Positions 27,181 to 36,254 of a DNA stretch of 64,000 nucleotides are shown here, piece after piece (positions within the stretch are counted from its first letter, which is position 1; every line of letters starts with the position of its first letter). The position numbers were made by a program, and so were the translations under genes. Location of the stretch: contig NZ_JABTEL010000006.1 of the NCBI RefSeq assembly GCF_013285155.1, positions 1 through 64,000 of the forward strand, given 5' to 3'. This stretch comes from Winogradskyella undariae (lineage in GTDB: Bacteria; Bacteroidota; Bacteroidia; Flavobacteriales; Flavobacteriaceae). A model generated the notes under the pieces. It searched no databases and had not been told where the DNA came from. It worked only from the letters and a program-made list of their open reading frames with translations.

Positions 27181-27885
27181 CTAAAGTTTTAGACGCTTTA
27201 TGTCTTCTTGTGCTTTTTTAAAATCGTCGTGTTTACCAATATCTAACCAGTAATCTGAAATTTGGTAATTGCTGATTTTTTTACCCTTCTCTAATAAGGT
27301 TTCAATGAGATCTGTAGCGTCAAAAAAAGTGTTTTCTGGAATAAAATCTAAACAGTCTTTTTTAAAGATATAAATACCTGCGTTTAAGTTATATGAGTAA
27401 GAATGTTTCTTTTTAAAATTAGTAACTAATCCTTTTTTTATTTCAACCAAATCATGTGGAATAACTACGTTGTAAGGAACAGTTGCGATTAATGCATCAC
27501 TTCCTTTTGAAATAAAATCTTTAAAAATAGAGTTGAAATTTACATTGGTAAGTAAATCTGCATTCATTACCAAGAGGTAATCTTTACTGAAATTTTTAAT
27601 TAATTTTAAAGCGCCAATTGTACCTAAAGACTTAGGTTCTTTAATGTAATTAAAATTAATTTGATGTTTATTGTTCTCTTTAAAATAGGTAATTATTTGG
27701 TTGCTTAAATAATTGACTGTTATGTTTATATGTTTAATTCCGTATGAAGCTAAACGGTCGGTGCAGTATTCAATTATAGGTTTGTCTCCAATCTTTAAGA
27801 GTGGTTTTGGTGTGTTTGCGGTTAAAGGCATTAAACGCTCTCCTTTACCACCAGCCATAATTACAACTTCTATTTTATGATGCAT
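27181..27885 (-). CDS. Sugar-phosphate nucleotidyltransferase
   Basis: A 234-residue nucleotidyltransferase with the pyrophosphorylase signature MAGGKGERLMPLT...PKPLL (residues about 10-30), the metal-binding NADLL (about 111) and a product-side motif YWLDIGKHDDFKKA near the end. It activates a sugar-1-phosphate with NTP. It resembles short enzymes of the mannose-1-phosphate guanylyltransferase and PtmE type and has no CBS domains. It lies 3 bp downstream of the dehydratase-like gene, so the two probably act in one nucleotide-sugar pathway. Which sugar is unknown; a GDP-GlcNAc route as in legionaminic acid synthesis is possible, but no other such genes are in the window. Confidence 0.85.
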   Translation of the reverse strand: MHHKIEVVIMAGGKGERLMPLTANTPKPLLKIGDKPIIEYCTDRLASYGIKHINITVNYLSNQIITYFKENNKHQINFNYIKEPKSLGTIGALKLIKNFSKDYLLVMNADLLTNVNFNSIFKDFISKGSDALIATVPYNVVIPHDLVEIKKGLVTNFKKKHSYSYNLNAGIYIFKKDCLDFIPENTFFDATDLIETLLEKGKKISNYQISDYWLDIGKHDDFKKAQEDIKRLKL

Positions 27886-27888
27886 CCG

Positions 27889-29106
27889 TTACATTTTATG
27901 GTCTAAATATTTACCTGTTTCTTTGTGGGTAAAGTTCGGTAATATTTTATGGAATAAAGTGATTAAATCTTCCTTTGTCCAACTTTTTTCTGCTTTTAAA
28001 TGATTTATAGACTTGGTAAATGATGCTGTTTTATCATTGAAATTCAGTTCAGAATTGGGCTTAATAATCCCTATAGAATTAAAACGATTTAAGTCTAAAG
28101 TTTCATTCTCTGTAAAAAATAGTTCTATTTCTTTTTCGCCAGTGGTGTCACTTTTTGTTAATAAATACGGCCATTTACCAGAGAGCGGTAATGTTTTAGC
28201 CAAGGCTCTTGCTTCATCTTCATCTTTACATAAATAAGGTTCGTAATCTAAGTTTTTAATAAAGTTTATAGCTATATCAGAGAAGCTAGATAGTTTAAAA
28301 TTTTCATTCAATTTAGGAAAGAAAATGTCGTTGTTATTTCCAAATAAACAAGACATTAAACAAAGTTGACCAGATTCTTCGAGACTTATAAAATAACGCT
28401 TTACATCGTTTGGCGCTACAATAGGTTGTTGCTTTTTAATGCGTTGTTCAAAACCATGTAATAAAGAACCATCTGAAAAAGCAACATTTGCAAAACGAGC
28501 TGTAGAAATATTAATTTCTTTACTTTTTTGGAATAAAAAAAGTTCCATAATTCGTTTTGAAGCTCCCATCATATTTACAGGGTCACTCGCTTTATCTGTA
28601 GAAACGCAGAAGTATTTTTTTACACCATTTTCTATGGATTGTTGAATGGTTTTTTCGGTATTAAAAATATTTACATCAATCATTCGCATTAAGGTGAAAG
28701 GATCTTCTTCACTTCGAACATGTTTTAAAGCAGAAAGGTTAAGGACGTAATCATATTTCCCATCAGATTTGATAAATGCATCATACGCAATAGAACCAAT
28801 ATCTAAAGCAAAGGTTTTAAAATCACCATTGGTATAACCGTAAGAACTTCTAATATCTCTAACTAATTCCACTAGATTATTTTCGCTAATATCTACAACA
28901 TGCAATTTAACAGGGTTATGCTTAAATATTTCTTTAACCACAGCTTGTCCTATAGTTCCTGCGCCACCAAGAACTAGAAATTTTGAAGATGAAACAACAG
29001 TGTTTAATTCGTTGTGATATTTATTGATATCACTAATGAATAATTCGGTTTTTCTACCGATTATATTTAATACACTTTCTTCTAAAGTTTGTTTTTTATT
29101 CTTCAT
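27889..29106 (-). CDS. NDP-sugar 4,6-dehydratase/epimerase-like (Polysacc_synt_2 / CapD type)
   Basis: A 405-residue extended short-chain dehydrogenase. Its Rossmann motif (VLGGAGTIGQAVV, about 45-57) is followed by DISENNLVEL, an LNLSALKHVRSEEDP segment (about 124) and the catalytic STDKASDPVNMMGASKR region (about 169, with the MGASK lysine in place of the usual YGATK tyrosine context). It probably acts on a UDP- or GDP-linked GlcNAc as a 4,6-dehydratase for surface glycan. An N-terminal extension of about 40 residues precedes the Rossmann fold. A purine-rich site (aggag on the sense strand) lies about 2-5 bases before the ATG, one of few such sites here. A decayed N-terminal copy occurs at 31876-32029. 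Confidence 0.83.
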   Translation of the reverse strand: MKNKKQTLEESVLNIIGRKTELFISDINKYHNELNTVVSSSKFLVLGGAGTIGQAVVKEIFKHNPVKLHVVDISENNLVELVRDIRSSYGYTNGDFKTFALDIGSIAYDAFIKSDGKYDYVLNLSALKHVRSEEDPFTLMRMIDVNIFNTEKTIQQSIENGVKKYFCVSTDKASDPVNMMGASKRIMELFLFQKSKEINISTARFANVAFSDGSLLHGFEQRIKKQQPIVAPNDVKRYFISLEESGQLCLMSCLFGNNNDIFFPKLNENFKLSSFSDIAINFIKNLDYEPYLCKDEDEARALAKTLPLSGKWPYLLTKSDTTGEKEIELFFTENETLDLNRFNSIGIIKPNSELNFNDKTASFTKSINHLKAEKSWTKEDLITLFHKILPNFTHKETGKYLDHKM

Positions 29107-29123
29107 AGGAGTTTATCATAAAA

Positions 29124-30215
29124 CTAATTCAGTTTATTGATTGAGGCAGGTGTATTATTTAAAACCGCTTTATAAACTTCTAAGTACTGTTTAGAAATAT
29201 TTTTCCATGAAAATTTTGAAGCTTGAAGCAATAATTCTTGTTTTCTAGTTTCTTTATTTTTTCTAAAATCTTCTAAACCTTCAGTTACTATTTTTGCCAT
29301 ATACTCAGGTTCGTAATGATCCCAATAATGTGCTGCAGTACCACCAACTTCAGGAAGTGCTGTATTATTTGAAATAAATACAGGAATACCTAAAGACATC
29401 GCTTCAACAACAGGGAACCCAAAACCTTCGGCTAATGAGGGGTGAACTAAACCTTCGGCATTGCTATACAATTCGATCTTTTTTCTTTCGCTCACAGAAG
29501 CTTTAAAAATAATGCGATTTTCAACCTTGTGTTCTTTTGCTAGAGATAGTATTTTTTCTTGATTTTCTTTAGAATATTTACCCATAAAAACAAGATTAAT
29601 GTTCTCTTTTAAGTGAGAGAGCATAGGGATTAGAGCAGCATGGTTTTTGTATTTTCTATATTCGCCAACACAGAGTAAATAAGGCTGGTCATTAGAGGTG
29701 CTAATTATAGGCTTAACACCTTCCATTGGGTTACCGTTATAAATTACATACTGCTGAATGTTATCATTTATGGTGAAATTTTCACGAATACAATCTTGAG
29801 TAAATTTAGAAATAAAGACAAGACAACTGCTTTTATCTATTTGTCTTTGTAGTTTTTTTATTGAAGGTTGTCTTTTTTCTTCGGAAATATTTATGATTGT
29901 AAAAATAGCATCGTGAACAGTATATATAATTTTAGTTTTCTCAAGATCTTGAGGTTCTACTTTACTAAGGTGTGTTAAACTGTGCCATACATCATAATTT
30001 TTGAAGTTGTTTCTCCTTCTATGTAAGCCTAAATATATTTTATAGTTTATTGAATTACTAAGTCGTTTATACCATTTTAGAGGAACATAATAATAAAGAT
30101 TTAATCCATCTGTGTCATTCTGTAAAATACCTTTAGCAAGATTAAGAGCATATTGCCCAAATCCTTTTTTTGTGTTTCTTATGTGATGTAAATCTAAAAA
30201 TATTTTATTACTCAT
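29124..30215 (-). CDS. Glycosyltransferase family 4
   Basis: A 363-residue GT-B glycosyltransferase. The C-terminal GT1 domain shows PYLLCVGEYRKYKN, an HPSLAEGFGFPVVEAMSLGI segment with the EGFGFPVVE donor-binding motif (about 265), and VFISNNTALPEVGGTAA. It transfers a sugar from a nucleotide donor to a growing glycan on the cytoplasmic face of the inner membrane. It is 17 bp upstream of the dehydratase-like gene in the same direction. The donor sugar cannot be told. Confidence 0.87.
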   Translation of the reverse strand: MSNKIFLDLHHIRNTKKGFGQYALNLAKGILQNDTDGLNLYYYVPLKWYKRLSNSINYKIYLGLHRRRNNFKNYDVWHSLTHLSKVEPQDLEKTKIIYTVHDAIFTIINISEEKRQPSIKKLQRQIDKSSCLVFISKFTQDCIRENFTINDNIQQYVIYNGNPMEGVKPIISTSNDQPYLLCVGEYRKYKNHAALIPMLSHLKENINLVFMGKYSKENQEKILSLAKEHKVENRIIFKASVSERKKIELYSNAEGLVHPSLAEGFGFPVVEAMSLGIPVFISNNTALPEVGGTAAHYWDHYEPEYMAKIVTEGLEDFRKNKETRKQELLLQASKFSWKNISKQYLEVYKAVLNNTPASINKLN

Positions 30216-30568
30216 TACTTTTGTAAATTAGGTATCTCAATAGGTGTTTTTACTAATGTTTATCAGAACTTTTTAGGATATAAATTTAGAAAATATATTA
30301 TAGATTGAGCTTTATATCTTTAAATAGTGCCATATTTTTATTTGGGTTAAAATTTAATATGGTTATTGCAAATTATGACTTCTGTGAATTATGCTTCAGT
30401 TCTATTTTTTGCTTCACAAATCATAATCAAAAGTTATATCATATTAGAAAAATAATTATTTATGAAACGAGCTAGCAATATTTTTTTTTATTTTGTTAAG
30501 TTTTTTTGTGTAAAAAAATCGGATTAAAAGCTTTAATTGATACATTTACACGATTAATTATTTGTTAT
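30216..30568. other. AT-rich divergent intergenic region
   Basis: About 350 bp between the minus-strand GT4 gene and the plus-strand ATP-grasp gene. I found no exact TAnnTTTG on either strand; the closest is TACATTTA at 30541-30548, 20 bp before the ATG at 30569. No ORF with coding character and no clear hairpin. Confidence 0.4.
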
Positions 30569-31459
30569 ATGAACTTCATCAAGCGGAAATATTATCAATT
30601 ATTTTCGAAATATTTAAAGAATAAACCTAATTCTGATATTTCGTATATAAAAGCACAATATTATCTAAAAAACGAAAAACGTTTAGATTTAGATAATCCA
30701 ACTGAGTTTGTGGAGAAGTTACAATGGCTAAATCAGAATTTATATAATGAAGATTATAAGGATTTTGTAGATAAATATGAAGTAAGAAAATATGTTGAGC
30801 AGAAAATAGGTAAAGGCTTTTTAGTCGATTTTATTGACGTCTTTGATACTGTTGAAGCTATTGATTTTGATGCTTTACCAAATCAATTCGCGTTAAAAGG
30901 AACTCATGGTTCGGGCTATAATGTTATTGTAAGTGATAAGAGTACTATTAATGTTAATGAGGTGAAATGTAGATTGAAAAAATATATGCAATCTAATTAC
31001 TACAATAAGTATAAAGAGCGTATCTATAAAAAAGTTAAACCAAGAATTTTAGCTGAACATTATTTAGATCAAACCGATAGTGAAAATATAATTGATTATA
31101 AATTTTATTGTATTCACGGAGATCCGAAATATATATTAGTTAGAACCTTAACAAGTGATGGGTATAAGAAATGTGTTTATGATTTAAATTGGAATAAATT
31201 AGAAAACACAAAAGAATCTAAAGGTTTTTTTTGTAAAGATTTACCCAAGCCTGATAATTTTGAAGAACTTGTTACTATAGCAAAAAAGTTAGCTGAAGAA
31301 TTTATTTTTGTTAGAGTCGATTTATATTCAATTAGTGGTAAAATCTATTTTGGAGAACTTACTTTTTTTCCAACAGGAGCTTTAAAACGTTTGTCAGTAG
31401 AAAAATTAAACAAAGAGCTTGGAGACTTAATACAATTACCTATTAAAGTTGGTGTTTAG
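30569..31459 (+). CDS. TupA-like ATP-grasp protein (glycan biosynthesis)
   Basis: A 296-residue protein of the ATPgrasp_TupA family: an N-terminal basic region (MNFIKRKYYQLFSKYLKNK), YKDFVDKYEVRKYVEQKIG, then ALKGTHGSGYNVIV (nucleotide-binding, about 113-126), AEHYLDQ, DYKFYCIHGDPKYILV (about 182) and a C-terminal FVRVDLYSISGKIYFGELTF with the metal-binding residues. I start it at the ATG at 30569; the frame is open upstream to about 30506 but only with non-ATG starts. Such proteins ligate amino acids or related groups in teichuronopeptides and are frequent in capsule and LPS loci; the substrate here is unknown. Its last 18 bp overlap the tail of a minus-strand pseudogene. Confidence 0.82.
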   Translation: MNFIKRKYYQLFSKYLKNKPNSDISYIKAQYYLKNEKRLDLDNPTEFVEKLQWLNQNLYNEDYKDFVDKYEVRKYVEQKIGKGFLVDFIDVFDTVEAIDFDALPNQFALKGTHGSGYNVIVSDKSTINVNEVKCRLKKYMQSNYYNKYKERIYKKVKPRILAEHYLDQTDSENIIDYKFYCIHGDPKYILVRTLTSDGYKKCVYDLNWNKLENTKESKGFFCKDLPKPDNFEELVTIAKKLAEEFIFVRVDLYSISGKIYFGELTFFPTGALKRLSVEKLNKELGDLIQLPIKVGV

Positions 31460-31875
31460 ATAACTCATTAAACATCTTTTTAGCAATAACCGATTTGGTA
31501 AAATTATCTAAAAGATATTGGTAACCATTGGTTGTTAACTTCTCTTGAAGTGCTTTATCATTCATTAATAACGTTACTTTAGAAGCAAAATCTTTAGGGT
31601 TACCAACTTTTGCTAAAAGACCGGTTTCACCATCTACAATAACTTCAGATATTCCTCCTGCATCAGCAGCAACAATAGGAACTTTACAAGCATAAGATTC
31701 TAATAATACACCACCTCACCTGTAGGTTCATTATTAGAAGTGAACAGAAATAGATCTAATTCAGGTGAAATTTCAGGAACATCGCGCCTAAAACCCGTAA
31801 AGATAATGTGATCTGTTAAGCCTTTTTCTTCAACATAATTTTTGATATCTTGTTCCATACTCCCTTTTCCAACTA
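31442..31875 (-). pseudogene. 3' fragment of a GT4 glycosyltransferase (copy of 33333-34439)
   Basis: On the minus strand this matches the last third of the gene at 33333-34439 with only occasional mismatches (three in about 125 bp where compared). The offset is 1893 bp at first, then 1888 bp after a 5-bp tandem duplication near 31713 that breaks the frame. It retains a plausible C-terminus (SVIAKKMFNELSKHQL, stop at 31442). At about 31875 the match ends abruptly and a dehydratase-like sequence begins. It is not expressible as a glycosyltransferase. Confidence 0.9.
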
Positions 31876-32029
31876 GCTTGTCCTATAGTTTCTGCGCCAC
31901 CAAGAACTAGAAATCTTGAAGATGAAACGATAGTGTTTAATTTATTGCCGTAGTTCTTTAAATCGTACTCAAATAATTTATTTTATCTATAAGATTTAAA
32001 ACGTTATTTTTTATTTGATTCTCGTTCAT
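31876..32029 (-). pseudogene. 5' fragment of a dehydratase (CapD-like) gene, fused to the GT fragment
   Basis: The minus strand from an ATG at 32029 reads MNENQIKNNVLNLIDK. After a frame change it reads LFEYDLKNYGNKLNTIVSSS and RFLVLGGAETIGQA, matching the start of the gene at 27889-29106 (VLNIIGRK, NELNTVVSSSKFLVLGGAG). About 66 bp next to the junction match 28943-29008 almost exactly, then divergence rises, so the source was a paralogue. Junction to the GT fragment at 31874-31876 within AACTAGCTTG. Confidence 0.85.
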
Positions 32030-32153
32030 TTAAAGCTAAAATAATACATGCGTTTATACAATGTAGAAAACGGTAATGGTCGTCTTTATTCGTTAAGGCT
32101 ATAAAGATAGAATAAAGTTGACGTCATTTATAATCAATATTTTAGAATTAGAT

Positions 32154-33329
32154 TTATTGTTTTCTAATAATTTTTTTATAATAAGCTAATGTATCACTTG
32201 TCATTTTATCTTGAGTGAAATGAGTAAGCACTTTTTTACGTGCTTGTTTTTCTAAAGTTCTATAATCTTCAGGATTTTTAAATACTTTTAAAATTAGATT
32301 TTTAAAATCTTCATTATTTTTCGCAATAAAGCCATCTATGCCATCATTTATAATTTCTGCAGCAACAGGAATATTGGATACAATGGTTACTTTTTCTAAA
32401 GCCATAGCTTCTACAATTGTAAAACCAAAAGTTTCTCCTTTAGATGGAACAGCAATAATTGAAGCTTCAGATATTTTTTTTGGAATTTTAGAAAAAGAAA
32501 TATGGTTGAAATATGTGGTGTTTTTTAATGCTTGTTCTGAAAACACTTCTGTTTTTAAAAATTCCCAGTATTTTTCACCTCTACCTATAAGGTGTAATTT
32601 AGCTTTAGGTTCATCTATGATTACTGAATTGAAAACCTCTACTAAATCTTTTACTCCTTTTGCTTCAGATAATGTACCAATATAAAATATCGATTTCGGA
32701 ATTTTTTTTACTGTTGCATCAGGTGAAAATATAGTTGTATTGACGCCATTAGGAATAACGATATCCACATCCACATCATAATAATTTTTTATAAATTCCT
32801 TTGAAAAATGGCTGTTTGCAACGATGTATGGTGTTGCTAAAAGTGCTTTTTTTTCCATGGTAATTTTTAATTCTTCTTTACCTTTGTTTAGATAATGATG
32901 CCAAAACCCTCTTGAACCATGAAATCGCGTTACTAATGGAATACTATTATCCCAATAAGCTGTATAACCATTAAATGTAAAGGACTGAATGATGTCAATA
33001 TTATTTTTTAAAGCATAAAATTTTAACTTTTTAGCCAAGTATTTACGCTCTTTCGCTAACCAGTATTCAGTAATTTGAGGAAATCCTAATCGTGAACTTA
33101 AAGAACGTATAAGTTCGGCTAAAGGATTGGCCTTAAAATATTGTTTAAAAAATTTAATCTTTATACCGTTATCATTAATATTATGTTTTTTTTTAGAAAA
33201 CCCATAAATATATACCTCATGTCCATTTGCAATCAATTCATGAGATACAGTTTTAAAAAATGTGCCAACACCACCATTTGGCGGTAATTTGGGGTGAGAA
33301 TATTCATTTGTAAAAAAAAGGATACGCAT
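32154..33329 (-). CDS. Glycosyltransferase family 4
   Basis: A 391-residue GT-B enzyme. The N-terminal acceptor domain begins MRILFFTNEYSHPKLPPNGG with GVGTF glycine-rich loop. The C-terminal domain has FYIGTLSEAKGVKDLVEVF (about 217), HLIGRGEKYWEF and the donor motif KGETFGFTIVEAMAL (about 300). It starts 3 bp after the stop of 33333-34439 and is probably translated from the same mRNA. Likely adds one sugar during LPS or surface glycan assembly. Confidence 0.88.
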   Translation of the reverse strand: MRILFFTNEYSHPKLPPNGGVGTFFKTVSHELIANGHEVYIYGFSKKKHNINDNGIKIKFFKQYFKANPLAELIRSLSSRLGFPQITEYWLAKERKYLAKKLKFYALKNNIDIIQSFTFNGYTAYWDNSIPLVTRFHGSRGFWHHYLNKGKEELKITMEKKALLATPYIVANSHFSKEFIKNYYDVDVDIVIPNGVNTTIFSPDATVKKIPKSIFYIGTLSEAKGVKDLVEVFNSVIIDEPKAKLHLIGRGEKYWEFLKTEVFSEQALKNTTYFNHISFSKIPKKISEASIIAVPSKGETFGFTIVEAMALEKVTIVSNIPVAAEIINDGIDGFIAKNNEDFKNLILKVFKNPEDYRTLEKQARKKVLTHFTQDKMTSDTLAYYKKIIRKQ

Positions 33330-33332
33330 GTT

Positions 33333-34439
33333 TTATTTTATCTCATGTTTTGTTAACTCATAAAACATCTTTTTAGCAATAACGGATTTGGTAAAATTAT
33401 CTAAAAGATATTGGTAACCATTGGTTGTTAACTTCTCTTGAAGTGCTTTATCATTCATTAATAAGGTTACTTTAGAAGCAAAATCTTTAGGGGTACCAAC
33501 TTTTGCTAAAAGACCGGTTTCACCATCTACAATAACTTCAGATATGCCTCCTGCATCAGCAGCAACAATAGGAACTTTACAAGCATAAGATTCTAATAAT
33601 ACACCACCTGTAGGTTCATTATTAGAAGTGAATAGAAATAAATCTAATTCAGGTAAAATTTCAGGAACATCGCGCCTAAAACCAGTAAAGATAATGTGCT
33701 CTGTTAAGCCTTTTTCTTCAACATAATTTTTGATGTCTTGTTCCATACTCCCTTTTCCAACTAAGATGTATTTAGCTTTAAAGTTATTTTCTTTTACTAA
33801 AATTTCAACAGTATCAACCCAAGTATAGTGATCTTTAAAACCTGTGAATTCAGCAATGTTTCCAATTAATTTATAATCTTCAGGAATATTAAATTCCTTA
33901 TGTAACATTCCCGTAGGTGCTTGTTTCTGAAACTTATTAATATCAGTAACACTACCAATAACAGACAGTCTGCTATGATCTTTAACTGCAAATTTTAAGG
34001 ATTCTACAACAGGCTGAGATACGCAAATAATTTTTTTAATGCCTTTGTAATTGTATTTCCATTTTCTAAAAAAGTTAGTGTCTACACGTTTTATAAGTGT
34101 ACGACAAAGGACTAAAGGTACTTTCATACCGTAGATAAAATGAGAAAGTACAGCTAACGTATGTGCCTTGCTACTATGAATAAATACTACAGTTGCTCTT
34201 TTTTCTTTTGCTAATTTTTTAAATTCTTTAGCATAAGACAAACTGTATTCCGATTTATATTCAAACGGAATAACTTGCATTCCTTTCTCAGTTGCAATAC
34301 GATATAATTCAGAATCGATAGGACAAACAATCCATTGATCTTCTACATGTCCTTCAGCTTTAAAAGCTTCATATAAATAGATGATTTTTTGTTCGTGTCC
34401 ACGCCAACCATTAGAGGCTGTAAATTGTATTAATCGCAT
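33333..34439 (-). CDS. Glycosyltransferase family 4
   Basis: A 368-residue GT-B enzyme. The N-terminus (MRLIQFTASNGWRGHEQKI) has the glycine-rich loop and a basic patch; the C-terminal domain has KLIGNIAEFTGFKDHYTWVD, YILVGKGSME and the donor-binding segment EPTGGVLLESYACKVPIVAA (about 288), then GGISEVIVDGETGLL. It lies first of a pair with 32154-33329. A nearly identical copy of its 3' part survives as the pseudogene at 31442-31875, so this gene was recently duplicated or copied. Confidence 0.88.
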   Translation of the reverse strand: MRLIQFTASNGWRGHEQKIIYLYEAFKAEGHVEDQWIVCPIDSELYRIATEKGMQVIPFEYKSEYSLSYAKEFKKLAKEKRATVVFIHSSKAHTLAVLSHFIYGMKVPLVLCRTLIKRVDTNFFRKWKYNYKGIKKIICVSQPVVESLKFAVKDHSRLSVIGSVTDINKFQKQAPTGMLHKEFNIPEDYKLIGNIAEFTGFKDHYTWVDTVEILVKENNFKAKYILVGKGSMEQDIKNYVEEKGLTEHIIFTGFRRDVPEILPELDLFLFTSNNEPTGGVLLESYACKVPIVAADAGGISEVIVDGETGLLAKVGTPKDFASKVTLLMNDKALQEKLTTNGYQYLLDNFTKSVIAKKMFYELTKHEIK

Positions 34440-34494
34440 TAAAGATAAGGTTTGATTGTAGTAATTGATTACTGTAAAAATAAGGATTATAAGC

Positions 34495-35346
34495 TTACTT
34501 AATCTTATATAAGCCTACTGCTTTTTTTAATTTCTTACTCATTAAGACGTAATTAACGTAAAGCTTGTTTTTAAAACTTAAGTAGCGCCATTCTTTATGA
34601 GGAATAATGTTTTCTGAAACTTTTGTGTTAATTTCATCAGAAACAATAAAGTCGGTTTTTATATCATTCCAACTTACATTATCGTAACCATCAAATTCGT
34701 TCACTTTATTTTTTTCGTGAATAATAGACATCCATAAACGTTGATTTGCAATTTCTATACGTCTCGATTCTTTTTTCCACATGTTATGGTCACTGAACCA
34801 AACGGTTTTTGGTGTCTCATTTTTTTCAATCAGACTAATAAAAGGGTTAAAAATATGTTCTTTCTTACCTAACATGATGTCTGGTGAAACTTGAAGAGAA
34901 TAACCTTTTAATATGTCAATAGCCATAAAATCTTGTGATTTAAACTGCTGTTGAATGGTTGAGATATAATCCTTGTGAATACAGTCGTCATTATCAATTC
35001 GAGATGTAATAATATAAGGAGTATTTTTACTGTCGTCGGTTATATATGATTTTATAGACGAATGAAAAGCATCCATTCCGTCAATATAAAAAGCCTTAAA
35101 ATGTGGATAAGGTTTTAAAAGTGCTTCAATTTCAGTCTTAAAATCAGCATCTGTTGTGGCGTCAAAAAAAAGTAACCATTTAAAATTGGTATTGGTTTGA
35201 CTAGCAACTGAAGGAAGACAAAAATTACTAAATAATCCAATTCTATGCGTCATCCACTCACGTGTTAATAACGTTTCGTTATTTTTTGTGAAATCCCAAT
35301 TTTTATTTTTGAGATTAAAACGAGTGATGAGGTAGTGTTTAAACAT
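34495..35346 (-). CDS. Putative rhamnosyltransferase-like glycosyltransferase
   Basis: A 283-residue protein of the Rhamno_transf type: FKHYLITRFNLK at the N-terminus, EWMTHRIGLFSNFCLPSVAS, KWLLFFDATTD, and YIITSRIDNDDCIHKDYI (about 112), where the DND resembles the GT-A DXD metal site. The middle region EHIFNPFISLIEK and the WFSDHNMW segment match family members. It sits upstream of two GT4 genes on the same strand, separated by 55 bp. A TAAATTTG box lies at 35367-35374, 20 bp before the ATG. Sugar specificity is not certain from sequence. Confidence 0.75.
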   Translation of the reverse strand: MFKHYLITRFNLKNKNWDFTKNNETLLTREWMTHRIGLFSNFCLPSVASQTNTNFKWLLFFDATTDADFKTEIEALLKPYPHFKAFYIDGMDAFHSSIKSYITDDSKNTPYIITSRIDNDDCIHKDYISTIQQQFKSQDFMAIDILKGYSLQVSPDIMLGKKEHIFNPFISLIEKNETPKTVWFSDHNMWKKESRRIEIANQRLWMSIIHEKNKVNEFDGYDNVSWNDIKTDFIVSDEINTKVSENIIPHKEWRYLSFKNKLYVNYVLMSKKLKKAVGLYKIK

Positions 35347-35366
35347 TGAGAATTATTAAGTGTGGA

Positions 35367-35374
35367 CAAATTTA
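35367..35374 (-). promoter_or_regulatory. -7 promoter box (TAAATTTG)
   Basis: Minus-strand TAAATTTG 20 bp before the ATG at 35346; probable promoter of the rhamnosyltransferase-like gene and the two GT4 genes after it. Confidence 0.5.
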
Positions 35375-35445
35375 CAGAAATATTTGTAAGTGTTTCAGCT
35401 ATAATTGAAGCGGCTTTTAATCTTTCGTCCAAAGAATTAAATACC

Positions 35446-35453
35446 TACTTTTG
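35446..35453 (+). promoter_or_regulatory. -7 promoter box (TACTTTTG)
   Basis: TACTTTTG 27 bp before the ATG at 35481. It covers an in-frame TTG at 35451, which argues that translation starts at 35481. A TTTCG at 35423-35427 lies 18 bp upstream. Confidence 0.55.
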
Positions 35454-35480
35454 CAGCCTAAGATTACTATTATTTATTAT

Positions 35481-36254
35481 ATGTCTGTAACCGTAAAAAT
35501 TCAAGATAATTCAACATTAACGAAAGAGCAGTTAATGCATGCCATTGAAAACTTTGACCAACAAGGTGAAATGATTGGTAATGGTTACCGAAATGTCATA
35601 AAAATATTGACAATTGGCGGTGAACGTTATAATATTAAGGAGTTTAAGGTGCCTAACTTGGTAAATAAAATTGTTTATCGTTTTTTTAGAAAAAGTAAAG
35701 CCGAACGTTCTTTTTTATACGCAAAACGCTTACTTAAGGCAGGGATTTTAACACCAACGCCAGAGGCTTTTGTAGAGTACAAGTCTGCTTTTACCTTTGG
35801 GAGTAGTTATTATATTAGCAAACAGTTAGAATACGATTTTACAATTAGAAAGCTTGTAGATGATCCAACATGTGATGATTACGATAATATTCTAAGAAAG
35901 TTTACACAGTTTACTTATAGCTTGCATGAAAACGGAATTCATTTCTTAGACCATTCGCCAGGTAATACGCTAATTAAAAAAGAAGGTGATGATTATAAAT
36001 TTTATTTGGTAGATCTTAACCGAATGGATTTTAAAACTTTAAGTTATGATGAGCGTTTAGCTAATTTTGCACGTTTATCACCTAAAGATTATATGCTTGA
36101 AGTTTTAAGTGATGAATATGCCAAACTTATTGGTAAACCTCACGATGAAGTTAAAGAACGCATGTTGTTTTTCTCTCAAAAATTTTCACTAAGCTTTAAA
36201 AAGAAAGAAGCTTTTAAGAGAAAGTATTTTTTCTGGAGAAAGAAAAAACATTAA
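35481..36254 (+). CDS. Kdo/LPS kinase-like protein (InaA-type)
   Basis: A 257-residue protein kinase-like protein: FYLVDLNRMDF (about 195, metal-binding D) preceded by a catalytic loop HFLDHSPGNTLI (about 163-174). Upstream are a conserved lysine region (RYNIKEFKVPNLVNK) and KAERSFLYAKRLLKAGILTP. This pattern is that of Kdo and LPS-core kinases, which phosphorylate inner-core sugars on the cytoplasmic face. It is convergent with 36251-37009 and their stop codons overlap. The neighbouring core-type glycosyltransferases support a role in LPS core. Start chosen at the ATG after the promoter box. Confidence 0.83.
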   Translation: MSVTVKIQDNSTLTKEQLMHAIENFDQQGEMIGNGYRNVIKILTIGGERYNIKEFKVPNLVNKIVYRFFRKSKAERSFLYAKRLLKAGILTPTPEAFVEYKSAFTFGSSYYISKQLEYDFTIRKLVDDPTCDDYDNILRKFTQFTYSLHENGIHFLDHSPGNTLIKKEGDDYKFYLVDLNRMDFKTLSYDERLANFARLSPKDYMLEVLSDEYAKLIGKPHDEVKERMLFFSQKFSLSFKKKEAFKRKYFFWRKKKH

